Shown piece after piece: positions 56,407 through 64,000 of a DNA stretch of 64,000 nt; positions within the stretch are counted from its first letter, which is position 1; each line of letters opens with the position of its first letter. The notes under the pieces were generated by a model, which saw only the letters and a program-made list of their open reading frames with translations, did no database searches and had not been told where the DNA came from. The stretch lies in the NCBI GenBank assembly GCA_029253585.1, contig JAQWZF010000018.1, positions 272,721-336,720 of the forward strand. The letters run 5' to 3'. Source of the stretch: Gammaproteobacteria bacterium. GTDB lineage: Bacteria > Pseudomonadota > Gammaproteobacteria > Pseudomonadales > Pseudohongiellaceae. The translations under genes and the position numbers were made by a program.

Positions 56407-56835
56407 ATGGAAAATTCAAAAATAGATGAATTAGTTCATCTAGGAATTATTAATATCGAAAAGATCTTACTTATATTTATTGTTGCAGGCACTGTATGGG
56501 CGGCAGGTTTTGACATAATCGATATGTTTGATACCCAAAATAAAATGGCATTGTCAGATTTATTTCTATTGTTCATATATGCAGAAATTCTTGGAATGAT
56601 TGGTGCATTTTATAAAGATAGTCGTATTCCTGTCACTCTGCCCCTAATCATCGCTATGACGGCACTCACAAGAATGATTGTTCTAACTACTAAAGGTACT
56701 GAACCAATACACATTGTCTATGAAAGTCTCGGGATACTTATTCTCGCAGTAAGTGCGATTATAATCAGCTATAAGGACAAGCTTAGTTTACAAAAGCTTG
56801 AAGATTACAAAAGTTCCGCGGCCGGAGAGGAATGA
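56407..56835 (+). CDS. PsiE-like membrane protein
   Basis: 142 residues from ATG 56407 with AGGAG upstream. Four TM helices are visible (KILLIFIVAGTVWAAGFDII, LSDLFLLFIYAEILGMIGAF, VTLPLIIAMTALTRMIVL, ESLGILILAVSAIIISY). The pattern and length match the phosphate-starvation-inducible PsiE family, whose role is unknown. It is a single plus-strand gene flanked by long non-coding spacers. Confidence 0.7.
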   Translation: MENSKIDELVHLGIINIEKILLIFIVAGTVWAAGFDIIDMFDTQNKMALSDLFLLFIYAEILGMIGAFYKDSRIPVTLPLIIAMTALTRMIVLTTKGTEPIHIVYESLGILILAVSAIIISYKDKLSLQKLEDYKSSAAGEE

Positions 56836-57510
56836 TGGGTGCTGCCTATTTTGTGTTACCACAAACGCTACTTATGAATTTCTAGAACGCCTCTCAGGCA
56901 TGCTAATGCGACGTAGGCTCTAATTGATTCGGTTCTTGGATCAAGTTCTTTAATGCAGACCGTTGATGCTCGGGCCGTTCACTAGACATGAAGCTGATCT
57001 CGCATGACTGCATCAAGTATCACTCCTCTAAGGTGGGTCGCTCGTTCAACGTCTCATCGCTTTTCTTCGATGGCATCGAGTGCCCAACGCCTTCAATTCC
57101 CATTATGAATACACTCAATCTCATCCCAAAAGATTCGTTCTAAGGCCATGGACGTTTTCTGGTCAGAGATAACTAACGTTCGGTGCAAATCCATTCGATT
57201 CTGCCGTTAAAAATTCTAATATTATCGGGCTATACAGGCTGCGATATATTAGGTTGTTGCTGTATTTACTACAAATTCAGCATTAGGTGGCATCATAAGA
57301 ACGCTCTTATCATTGCTGGACATGACGGTAGCAGCATCCTTGGCGCTTGTGGCAGAAGAGTAGGCGAGAGCGGCCCGTTCGAGAGATTCTAGATCTTCAG
57401 TTGTAACAAAATCAGCGGCTGAACACCCTTCCAGCAGTGCTGCTGGGAACAAGATTCGAATACAGTGATTTATATATTTTTGATATATCAGATCTTCCTG
57501 GCATCAAACG
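56836..57510. other. 675-base spacer with possible gene debris
   Basis: No convincing gene. GATGGGTGCTGCCTA at about 56833 recurs with one change at about 60640. A minus-strand frame at 57249-57452 (67 codons) is open but has no recognisable features. A CCAGCAG/CTGCTGG hairpin lies near 57430-57447. The rest gives only short broken frames. Confidence 0.4.
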
Positions 57511-58677
57511 CTAAATTAATGGAGTGAGCCAGAGTAGAACCTCAAAAACAGCGAGCCCTACAAAGGACCCGATCATGGAACCAATCAGAGCCATTACTAT
57601 TGCGACAGGAACGAGTTCGCGGCCGTAGGCCGCGCCTACTACTGCTGCTGAAGGAGCGCTCCCGATATTTGCTATGGAAGCTATGCCTGTGAGTAGCAGA
57701 TTCATTCGCAATAGCCGTGCAGCAAACAGGAGCAAGGCGCCATGAATCGTGAGAATCATAAACCCTGAAAGAATATACATGGGCGCCTGACTTATGGCTC
57801 CTAGACTTACTTCAGCGCCTATAAGTGCCACTATCACATATAACATCGCGCCAGATATTTCTTCGCTTCCACGCATTTTGCCAAGTGCGGTTGATGCGGT
57901 GCCCATCCCGAGCCCTGAAGAAATAATTATTATCCAGATCATCGGACTCAGTGAGCTAATAGATGATATGGCAGCACCCAAATGGTTGCTAAACGAAGCT
58001 ACTAAAAGGGACAGACCCAACATCATCATTAAAGAAGGTAAGTCTAGTTTCTGTTCCTTGGAATTGGCTTTCAGTAAACTTAGAATGTCATCCAGCCCGC
58101 TGTCATCAGCTCGCAAGAATTTGTTGAACTTAGCCTTAAAGGGTTTCAAAGCAAGAATGACAATCAGCCAAAACGAATAGCACAGTGCGCCCATGAGTAA
58201 AGTGTAAGTCATCGCTTCATCGGTGACGGAAAGTGCTTCCTTTACGGCGACGAAATTTTGAGTGCCGCCTGTCCAGCCTGCAGACATGGTGGCAAAGGTA
58301 AGTGGTGTTTCATCACCAAGAAATCCATGCATGATCTGATGAGTTATAATAAAGCCGAGCATGATGGATAAGGTAGATGCAAGACATAAGGCAATCAATC
58401 GCGCGCCAAGTTTCTTAATTACAATCAAATTGAACTTCAATGACATTAGAAACAACATCGCAGGAATGAGATTGTCTCTTAGCGTTTCCCGTGCTAAACG
58501 AACTTCATCTGTGAATTCCCATAGTCCAATCGTGTAGAGAGCCATTGACCCGAACATAACGAGTACTATAGAAGGAAACCAGCGAAAAAAAGCTACCTGA
58601 TAGCGGTGTTCAGTCCAAATTAGAACACCGCATAGGCCGAACATAGCCGCGATAAAATCAAAACCTTGATTAAACAT
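57511..58677 (-). CDS. DUF819-family membrane protein
   Basis: 388 residues from ATG 58677, which fits the usual family N-terminus (QGFDFIAAMFGLCGVLIWTE); the frame is open to a TTG at 58770. Ten or so TM helices are visible. ATMSAGWTGGTQNFVAVKEAL is the hallmark of the family, with IANIGSAPSAAVVGAAYG as the repeated counterpart near the end. DUF819 (YjcL-like) proteins are thought to be transporters of unknown substrate. It is the only clear minus-strand gene in the right-hand accessory region. Confidence 0.87.
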   Translation of the reverse strand: MFNQGFDFIAAMFGLCGVLIWTEHRYQVAFFRWFPSIVLVMFGSMALYTIGLWEFTDEVRLARETLRDNLIPAMLFLMSLKFNLIVIKKLGARLIALCLASTLSIMLGFIITHQIMHGFLGDETPLTFATMSAGWTGGTQNFVAVKEALSVTDEAMTYTLLMGALCYSFWLIVILALKPFKAKFNKFLRADDSGLDDILSLLKANSKEQKLDLPSLMMMLGLSLLVASFSNHLGAAISSISSLSPMIWIIIISSGLGMGTASTALGKMRGSEEISGAMLYVIVALIGAEVSLGAISQAPMYILSGFMILTIHGALLLFAARLLRMNLLLTGIASIANIGSAPSAAVVGAAYGRELVPVAIVMALIGSMIGSFVGLAVFEVLLWLTPLI

Positions 58678-59298
58678 AGGGGTGAGCTGTCTGAAATCCT
58701 GACTAACTGGTGAATGTTTGCTTAGTGGGACTTTAGGCTTTAGAACTAGCTGAGTCAATGATGGGAGCAAGCGCTACTAGGGTATTGTGACATCTATGCA
58801 CTTAGGCGCTGTCTAAGGATTAGTAAATTAAAAATAGCATGAAACCAATCTTATCTGGTGCAAAAACTAATTATCTGCTGCTTTTTTCTGCGATTGAATC
58901 CGAAAAATTCGTGAAGCACCAACTCTCCGCCCTCCCCAGACACTCAGACTCACTGTTCGAAGAGCACTTTAACGCGCAAAGCCTTAATCAACCTCCCAAT
59001 TGTTACAGTCCAATGCGTATCCACTGGCTCTTCAGCCTTGGGTAGCTCTGCTCACCCCGGGGTAACCCTTTCGGTCAGACACATTACATATTTTGCTAGT
59101 TTATGTCATTGTGGGAGAACGGCAAGGTATGGTTTTTATACATGGGAAGTTCTTCTAATTGGAGTTATAAATGCCAACGCTTTTGTAGCTGCCAAATGCA
59201 GTAAATTGCGCCTGTCTGGGGCTTATACATAGAAAACCAGCTATCTTAGTGCCTCTCAAGCGCTACCTGACAGACTATATCTATAGTATCTTATTAGT
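58678..59298. other. 621-base spacer including one long direct repeat copy
   Basis: No intact gene. The end (59183-59290) is one copy of a diverged repeat listed separately. A 68-codon plus-strand frame at 58839-59045 lacks a ribosome binding site and protein-like features. Confidence 0.4.
59183..59290 (+). repeat. Diverged direct repeat, copy A
   Basis: Aligns along its length with 60945-61050. Shared words include CCAAATGCAGT, CCTGTCTGGGGCTTAT, CTCAAGCG/CTTAAGCG and TACCTGACAG. In both copies the frames PNAVN-ACLGL and PLKRYLT/SLKRYLT are readable, so the repeat derives from coding sequence. A partial third copy begins at 60286. Confidence 0.8.
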
Positions 59299-59402
59299 TT
59301 GAACAAACTACTAACAACAATAACCCTGCTCTGTTTGGGCAAGTTCAAAAAATAGCTGCCAAGTGTTTTGAGTCTGACTATAAGGGTTGTGAAGGCTATT
59401 AA
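59299..59402 (+). pseudogene. Sel1-type gene remnant (front joined to end)
   Basis: A leader (NKLLTTITLLCLG) is followed, after an apparent internal deletion and frame change, by QKIAAKCFESDYKGCEGY and a stop. The latter is the same C-terminal end as in the Sel1 remnant at 60303-60514 (QKIGTKCFESGY). The middle of the gene is missing. Confidence 0.6.
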
Positions 59403-59465
59403 GCGATTCATTTCTACTATGAAGAAAGCGGGGCTGATATTTAGTTTGCTACCGAATTTAAGATC

Positions 59466-59858
59466 ATGAGAGAGAGCAACCCAATGAGTATCAGGGAGGA
59501 AAAATTGACTAAGGAAAGTAAAAGTCTACGAGCTGTTCTTGATTTACCTGATTGGAAGATCGGATTTGCTGCTTGGATATTTGCCGGATATTCACCATTA
59601 GAAAAAAAAGAACGTGGCGTTTTGATCAGATTAACAGATGAAATAGAAATTCCTTGTGAGGGCACTGACTATATTGAAGCAGAGAAAGCCCAGAGAGAAA
59701 TCAAGCAAACGCTTGAAAGCAGGGTTGCTAAATTCAAGGGCATCGAAAAAATTGATTCCAAGGAGAGATTCGATCGAAATTTGTTGATTGATATTGCCTT
59801 AAAAAACGATTTTTCACTGGCAGTAAATATTTCTTCCCTGGGTAGGACTAACTCATGA
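59466..59858 (+). CDS. Hypothetical protein
   Basis: Up to 130 residues; no signal peptide or clear TM helix, apart from a mildly hydrophobic segment (WKIGFAAWIFAGYSPL). The start is uncertain among ATG 59466, ATG 59484 and a TTG at 59505 that has AGGGAGG just before it. The C-terminal half is charged and helical (EAEKAQREIKQTLESRVAKF). No family recognised. Its TGA overlaps the ATG of the next short frame (ATGA). Confidence 0.45.
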   Translation: MRESNPMSIREEKLTKESKSLRAVLDLPDWKIGFAAWIFAGYSPLEKKERGVLIRLTDEIEIPCEGTDYIEAEKAQREIKQTLESRVAKFKGIEKIDSKERFDRNLLIDIALKNDFSLAVNISSLGRTNS

Positions 59859-59983
59859 AACTATTAACAACAATACCCCTGCTCTGTCCTCTGCAGCTTA
59901 AGGTGGCTAATTTGAGGGACAGGGTGCTAACGCGCATAGCTTATGGTTATAGCTGCTGCCTGCGTTTGCTAAAGCTGATTTAG
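59855..59983 (+). pseudogene. Secretory leader remnant related to Sel1-type gene
   Basis: 42 codons starting MKLLTTIPLLCPLQ. The first 75 or so bases align with those at 61305 (shared CTCTGCAGC, AAGGTGGCT, ATTTGAGGG), and the first 35 with 59299. After that the frame gives no protein-like sequence. ATG overlaps the TGA of the preceding gene. Confidence 0.5.
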
Positions 59984-59999
59984 AGAAGGAATATTGAAT

Positions 60000-60209
60000 A
60001 TGATAATTGACTACTTATCCTCACTTTTTGGCTGGTTACTATGGGGGTGGGTAGCTTTTATGTGGCTAGCCATGATCATAACCATGATTGGGTCGGGCTT
60101 TGAATCTAGGAACGCCACAAGCACCTATGCGTTGTGCGGCATATTCGGATTATTGATAATCCAAGTCACAGGCGTGGAAGTTCCATTCAAAATGCTGTTT
60201 GGTTTGTAG
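60000..60209 (+). CDS. Small two-TM membrane protein
   Basis: 69 residues from ATG 60000 with AAGGA nine bases before it. Two hydrophobic helices (FGWLLWGWVAFMWLAMIITMIG and YALCGIFGLLIIQVTGV) are separated by SGFESRNATST. No family recognised. The sequence before the start resembles that before the MAPEG gene at 55737. Confidence 0.5.
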   Translation: MIIDYLSSLFGWLLWGWVAFMWLAMIITMIGSGFESRNATSTYALCGIFGLLIIQVTGVEVPFKMLFGL

Positions 60210-60252
60210 CAAAGCCTGGGAAGTCCTCCTGTAGCCAGGCGCATGACGAGAG

Positions 60253-60288
60253 AAAAGTAGCTCTTGTAGTTTAATCTACGCAACTTTT
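60253..60288 (+). terminator. Hairpin after the small membrane protein gene
   Basis: AAAAGT/ACTTTT outer arms and GTAG/CTAC inner arms around TTTAAT. A plausible but imperfect terminator 44 bases after the stop codon. Confidence 0.4.
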
Positions 60289-60302
60289 ACAGCTTCCATA
60301 TG

Positions 60303-60514
60303 CAGTGCATTGGGCCCGCCTGGGGATTAGGTCCGACAATGGAGAAAATGTACCCGAGAATGATGTGCAGGCTTGTGTCTGGTTTCCAGTTTCTGCGGCA
60401 CAGGGGGGCAAGATCGGAAGAACCAATAGAGACATGATTTCTAAATTGCTAATTCCCAATCAACTCGAAGGAGGCCAAAAGATAGGTACCAAGTGCTTTG
60501 AGTCTGGCTATTAG
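60303..60514 (+). pseudogene. Sel1-repeat protein, C-terminal remnant
   Basis: The frame reads WARLGIRSDNGENVPENDVQ, ACVWFPVSAAQGGK, NRDMISKLLIPNQLEGGQ and KCFESGY before TAG. This is the last Sel1 repeat and tail of a Sel1-like protein (compare the canonical D-N-G-x-G-V-P-x-N-D and V-W-F/Y-x-x-A-A-Q-G). The N-terminal signal peptide and earlier repeats are missing; no suitable start codon or ribosome binding site is present. Sel1 proteins are often secreted scaffolds. Confidence 0.75.
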
Positions 60515-61008
60515 GATTGTTACCCGCAAATTTACGCTGTCTGGTCCTGTCCAAAGGGATGGCTTGATCTCTAGAGGTTTGCCGTTCAAAGACCACCCAA
60601 GTAATTAGCTTATGAACAAATCTTAAAAGAAAATCTACTGATGGGCGCTGCCTACATGGTCTGTGGCAGTTGTGTCAGGTATTATCTCCATCCGTATATT
60701 TCATCTTGGCTTTATCGTATAACCTTTGCTCCGTCGTAGGTAATCTTTTTGATAACATTGCCCAAAAGAACGCAAAAGAAAAGGCACTAGCAGTTAGAAT
60801 AACCATCATAAAGTAACTTCCAAAAGTGGCTGTATCTTATCCTACGATGGTTTTTACTGATATGGTTCAAATATCATGAGAAATAGTGTGGCAGCGAGCG
60901 CCTCGGAAAAACGGTGACTGGCCAGACTAGCCCTCAGCCGGCGTCTTTACAGCCTCCAAATGCAGTGAATTGGGCCTGTCTGGGGCTTATTCTTGCTAAT
61001 CGGCCTTA
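60515..61008. other. 494-base spacer
   Basis: No intact gene. It holds GATGGGCGCTGCCTA near 60640 (echo of 56833) and, at its end, most of repeat copy B. Minus-strand pieces around 60680-60840 look coding-like but are short and broken. Confidence 0.4.
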
Positions 61009-61050
61009 ATGTCTCTTAAGCGATACCTGACAGCCTCAATATATAGTGTC
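60945..61050 (+). repeat. Diverged direct repeat, copy B
   Basis: Second copy of the repeat at 59183-59290. In this copy an ATG at 61009 opens the frame of the following hypothetical gene, whose first residues (SLKRYLTASIYS) correspond to PLKRYLTDYIYS in copy A. Confidence 0.8.
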
Positions 61051-61305
61051 TTTGGGTATGAATATGTTCTGAAGAGTTTTCTAATAGGTAGTGCAAAGCT
61101 AATGTCCAAGTTCACTAGGTTTATCAAAGACATTGTCCTTCCAGATAAAGTGGACAAAGAGAGACGGGGGAAAATTCTTAGCGAAGGCATCATTGAAACA
61201 TGGAAAAATGAGGAGCAAGCGCGGAGGGCCAAAGAAGCTAGGGAGATAGCTAAAGAGACTTATAAGAAAATACGATCAAGCAAGACTGATGAGGATAAGG
61301 AGTAA
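61009..61305 (+). CDS. Hypothetical protein with charged C-terminal helix
   Basis: Up to 98 residues; ATG 61009 or ATG 61102 may be the start. The N-terminal part lies within repeat copy B. The C-terminal half is strongly charged and helical (ETWKNEEQARRAKEAREIAK), possibly a coiled coil. No family recognised. Its TAA overlaps the ATG of the next frame (TAATG). Confidence 0.4.
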   Translation: MSLKRYLTASIYSVFGYEYVLKSFLIGSAKLMSKFTRFIKDIVLPDKVDKERRGKILSEGIIETWKNEEQARRAKEAREIAKETYKKIRSSKTDEDKE

Positions 61306-61581
61306 TGAAACTACCAATAACAGTAACTCTGCTCTGGCCCTCTGCAGCCCAAGGTGGCTTATTTGAGGGGCGGGGATGCTATCGTCGAAGACGTGAGACG
61401 TGATGATGTAGACTTTTGGGAAAACTGTAATCGCCGGACTGACTCTATTCTGGGATGTTCCAATGATGAAGCTGGCAATACTGAAACCGTCACTCTTATA
61501 GAGCTTGGTGACTCTATCGTATTCACGCATATACTTAACAATTTCTATTTTCCTATCGTGGAGAGTCACCACGGATCTTAG
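61305..61581 (+). pseudogene. Frameshifted secreted protein with re-used leader
   Basis: From ATG 61305 the frame gives MKLPITVTLLWPSAAQGGLF and stops after 32 codons. One base fewer in AGGGGCGGGG near 61371 would join it to the open frame GGDAIVEDVRRDDVDFWENC, which ends at 61581. The front matches the remnants at 59299 and 59855; the rear does not. A minus-strand frame of 123 codons covers the same bases but looks less protein-like. Confidence 0.4.
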
Positions 61582-61647
61582 ATCAAGATAAGAAAGCTCA
61601 CGTTCAAATAACTTGGCTTTTATAGAAAATCGCATAGCGTTGAACAA

Positions 61648-62016
61648 ATGAAGACACTGAGCACGATACTAATGCTTTGCCTACCTGGGGCAGCAATAGG
61701 TGAGTCTTATGTGTGTAGGACAGAAAAAACAGCTTATTTGCAGAGAACTTCTTGTAACGTTTCAGAAAACAATTTAACTAACTGGACTATAACTATAGAC
61801 TGGGAAAGTAAGAATCAACAGCAAAAATCTCTGAGGCTGACGTTCCCCAAACTAAAGCCACTAGAAAGAAACAAAGTCACTGGAATAGAGATTACTTATC
61901 AATCGCCGGTCGAGGCCTGCCTATGCAAAGAGGCTATCGGAGAAACTAGGACCTTGGGAGTGGAAGACTATTCAGTTAGCGTGCGATTAGAAAATATGGA
62001 TTTGCTTGTCAAATAA
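61648..62016 (+). CDS. Small secreted protein
   Basis: 122 residues. MKTLSTILMLCLPGAAIG is a signal peptide. The mature part has four Cys residues (YVCRTEK, RTSCNVS, ACLCKEA) and a strand-rich pattern (WTITIDWESKNQQQKSLRLTF). No family recognised; a periplasmic beta-domain is likely. No clear ribosome binding site. Confidence 0.5.
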   Translation: MKTLSTILMLCLPGAAIGESYVCRTEKTAYLQRTSCNVSENNLTNWTITIDWESKNQQQKSLRLTFPKLKPLERNKVTGIEITYQSPVEACLCKEAIGETRTLGVEDYSVSVRLENMDLLVK

Positions 62017-62246
62017 CTAAGTCATCCGTAAGACTAAGCCCGAACTACTAAAAGGCTTTTCGCAATCGATATTCAACCTAAAGACATATTACAAAGCGGC
62101 GCAGATATCATCGAATTCTCTGCCCACACATTATTTTGGACGGAAGGTGTTATAGATCAAACTTGTTGATCGATGACTAACATCTAAATGTAACAGTGAG
62201 TTGTAGAATAATCTGAATAAATTAAATTTTCATATCTGGAGGCAAG

Positions 62247-62804
62247 ATGAGTATTCAAGATATCGGTTCCCTTGGAGAATTTGTGGCTGCATTAGCTACA
62301 GTTATTACGCTTATTTATCTATCCGCGCAAATCAAGCAAACCAACCTGATCACTAAAGCTGAATTTGGACACGGACTCACTCATCGACTATACGATCGAT
62401 TTTTTAATACAGCAAAAGACAAGGAATTTGCTGAGTTCATCGGTAAAGATTGGGCGGCGGAAGACCTTGAAGATAGTGAAAAATCTCGTATTACTTGGTT
62501 TTCTATCATGCTCCTGGTAGATGTTTTTGATGTTTACGACAAGGTTAAGCAAGGGTTAGTTGAGGAAAAGCATCTGGATATGAGAGTACATATGCTCAGC
62601 ACTGGGATTTTTAGGTCACCTATTGGAAATCGTGTTTGGAAATTTTGGAGCAATGTTCGAGATGAAGAATTTGTTACATGGTTCGAGAGTAATGTTCTTG
62701 ATCCGACTTCGGCGAAAGAAAAATTGGAAAAATTTAGAACAGAAAACCCTGAACTTTATGAAAAAGAAAAATCAGGTAATACAATTTTTAGGGGGTTAGA
62801 GTGA
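62247..62804 (+). CDS. One-TM hypothetical protein, paralogue 1
   Basis: 185 residues from ATG with a strong GGAGG. One N-terminal TM helix (LGEFVAALATVITLIYLSAQ) is followed by a polar KQTN segment and a helical cytosolic domain (KDKEFAEFIGKDWAAEDLED, ITWFSIMLLVDVFDVYDKVK). The layout 'IG...SLIYL..QI.Q.....A' is a common marine-bacterial hypothetical family of unknown function. Two more members follow at 63277 and 63747. Confidence 0.7.
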   Translation: MSIQDIGSLGEFVAALATVITLIYLSAQIKQTNLITKAEFGHGLTHRLYDRFFNTAKDKEFAEFIGKDWAAEDLEDSEKSRITWFSIMLLVDVFDVYDKVKQGLVEEKHLDMRVHMLSTGIFRSPIGNRVWKFWSNVRDEEFVTWFESNVLDPTSAKEKLEKFRTENPELYEKEKSGNTIFRGLE

Positions 62805-63276
62805 GGCGCGAGCTGCGCGATTTCTTGGAGAATGGGGTGCCTAGCTACCTAAGGTTCAAGAGCCGGAACAGAGGCGTTGGGCTGTAACTATACATACAGT
62901 ACCTTTTATCTCGAAAAGTGCTTAATCCTTCTGATGACAGAAATATTTATTCGGAAAACAACTTCTTTAAGTACCTCGCAATACCTACAAAGAGAGGTGT
63001 TGACGTTTGCGATTTACTAGCCGCCAAGCCTATGGGTAATCCAGTAAAGTTAATTCCAACTGAAGGCCTTCCATTCTGAGATTCGCTCATAATCTATCAG
63101 ACACCTCTGGATTACTCTAGAGCCCGCGATTTTAGCACATTTGCTCGCATCCAACGCTTCGCGACTAACACTATTTCCGCATATCGAATTAGACATTGGT
63201 CATACTGGAATATATGTTGTTCGCATAATATGCTGGGATAATGTTGTCTCCGCTCACAAAGAGAAGAATTTAATCT
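62805..63276. other. Spacer with the end of a lost gene
   Basis: 472 bases. At 62889-63079 a frame without start codon reads QYLLSRKVLNPSDDRNIYSE, then FFKYLAIPTKRGVDVCDLLA and PVKLIPTEGLPF, then stop. It looks like the C-terminus of a real protein whose front is missing. A weak promoter (TTGTTC at 63217, TAATGT at 63239) could serve the next gene. Confidence 0.4.
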
Positions 63277-63750
63277 ATGAATATTACTAGTGCAATGTCG
63301 ATCGGAGGTCTAACTAACGTGCTGGGTACTATTGGTGTTATAGGCTCTCTAATCTTCGTTGGCCTAGAGCTACAGCAATCACAGCGAATAGCGCTAGCGG
63401 GCCAACAGCAAGCCAGAACCGAGCTTAATTCAAACCGGCTGCTTGCTGAATTGGAGTTGATGGGCTCTATGGGCGAAGAAGCGATCACTTCAGGAATAGA
63501 CTGGGATGAAATGTCTCCAAAGCAGATGGTCATTCGTGAGCAGATGCAGCGCTGGTTCTGGACATTGAATGAGAATAATTTTATACAGAATGAAATGGGC
63601 CTGCTTAACGCTGACCTATGGGCGCAAGTCAAAAGAAGAATTAGTGCTCGTTACTCGGAATGCCATCTAAGATCAATTTACGAAGGCGCGGTTAGTTACA
63701 AGCCATTAATAGACTATATCGATGATCTACCAGACAGGTGCGCCCAATGA
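63277..63750 (+). CDS. One-TM hypothetical protein, paralogue 2
   Basis: 157 residues. The TM segment is LGTIGVIGSLIFVGLELQQ, followed by QRIALAGQQQARTELNSNRL and a helical domain ending YIDDLPDRCAQ. It belongs to the same family as the proteins at 62247 and 63747. Its TGA overlaps the ATG of the next gene (ATGA), so the two are translationally coupled. Confidence 0.7.
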   Translation: MNITSAMSIGGLTNVLGTIGVIGSLIFVGLELQQSQRIALAGQQQARTELNSNRLLAELELMGSMGEEAITSGIDWDEMSPKQMVIREQMQRWFWTLNENNFIQNEMGLLNADLWAQVKRRISARYSECHLRSIYEGAVSYKPLIDYIDDLPDRCAQ

Positions 63751-64000
63751 GAAAATTAGAAATCAATGACCTCATTCAAATTGCCGGCATGTTAGGAATT
63801 ATTGGCTCTCTTGTCTTTGTAGGCCTCCAGATGAAACAAACGCAGACCATAGCGCTTGGAGAGCAGGTACACGCTAGAAATCAAATGCTCTTAGATAGTC
63901 AGCTCATATTGCTTGGCGACGAGCATATTGGCAGAGAATTAATGAATAAATCTAACATTGCTGTCCTTAACCCAATAAATCTGTCAGACGAAGTGAGTGC
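63747..64000 (+). CDS. One-TM hypothetical protein, paralogue 3, cut by the window
   Basis: The first 84 codons are visible. The TM segment AGMLGIIGSLVFVGLQMKQ and following QTIALGEQVHARNQMLLDSQ align with the preceding protein (GVIGSLIFVGLELQQ, QRIALAGQQQARTELNSN). A tandem duplicate; the C-terminus lies outside the window. Confidence 0.7.
   Translation, partial: MRKLEINDLIQIAGMLGIIGSLVFVGLQMKQTQTIALGEQVHARNQMLLDSQLILLGDEHIGRELMNKSNIAVLNPINLSDEVS

Noticed and set aside
57249..57452. 67-codon minus-strand frame in the spacer before the DUF819 gene
   Set aside because: Open but without a convincing start site or recognisable motif; kept only as possible debris.
58839..59045. 68-codon plus-strand frame
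   Set aside because: No ribosome binding site, no signal or domain, and a composition typical of chance.
61276..61647. 123-codon minus-strand frame
   Set aside because: It covers the plus-strand remnant and overlaps the end of the preceding gene; no ribosome binding site and no family features.
53846..64000. attC sites of an integron
   Set aside because: Motifs such as TAACGC and GTTAAG occur, but I could not pair them into the R/L core structure, and no integrase is in view.

Overview
The window reads as a stretch of a gammaproteobacterial chromosome, most likely from a free-living marine lineage. The evidence is the gene sets ribF-ileS-fkpB-ispH, pepA-holC-valS, lptF-lptG, pntAa-pntAb-pntB and glnK-amtB, plus a RegB/RegA-type redox two-component pair. 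The lineage is inferred from gene content, not from a database search.

Layout. 1-4.6 kb: MoxR (cut by the window edge), DUF58 and BatA-like vWA proteins, then a secreted TPR protein. 5-10.6 kb, minus strand: a CNNM/CBS membrane protein and an RND pump (permease plus adaptor). 11-15.7 kb: an SDR, the RegBA-like pair and a methyltransferase-like/GNAT fusion. 15.8-23.4 kb: an acyl-CoA ligase, a secreted repeat protein, a metallo-beta-lactamase-fold hydrolase, a class C serine hydrolase, a thioesterase and glnK-amtB; strong bidirectional terminators separate several of these. 23.8-33.2 kb is an accessory stretch with several broken genes: an MFS transporter with two frameshifts, a DUF4252-like lipoprotein with one frameshift, and an ATP-grasp ligase with two amber codons and a frameshift. 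They lie among a BASS transporter, a YdeP/FdhF-type molybdopterin oxidoreductase and an ornithine-lipid-type acyltransferase pair. 33.3-53.4 kb is housekeeping: riboflavin kinase/FAD synthetase, Ile- and Val-tRNA synthetases, FkpB, IspH, HolC, PepA, LptFG, transhydrogenase and two leucine-pathway enzymes. lspA is missing from its usual place between ileS and fkpB.

From about 53.6 kb to the right edge the character changes. Genes become small, mostly plus-strand and mostly unrecognised, separated by long AT-richer spacers. The spacers hold decayed Sel1-repeat gene pieces, a diverged 106-108 bp direct repeat, re-used leader sequences and tandem paralogues of a one-TM protein family. It looks like a mosaic accessory region or gene graveyard. 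It has some resemblance to a cassette array, but I could not identify attC sites or an integrase.

No rRNA, tRNA, CRISPR array or intact transposase was seen. I found no convincing new multi-gene system. The points most worth following are the pseudogene cluster with its split acyltransferases, the 59-61.6 kb mosaic, the 18-19-residue VNGGI repeat protein, and the 19-bp palindrome that contains both stop codons of two convergent leucine genes.
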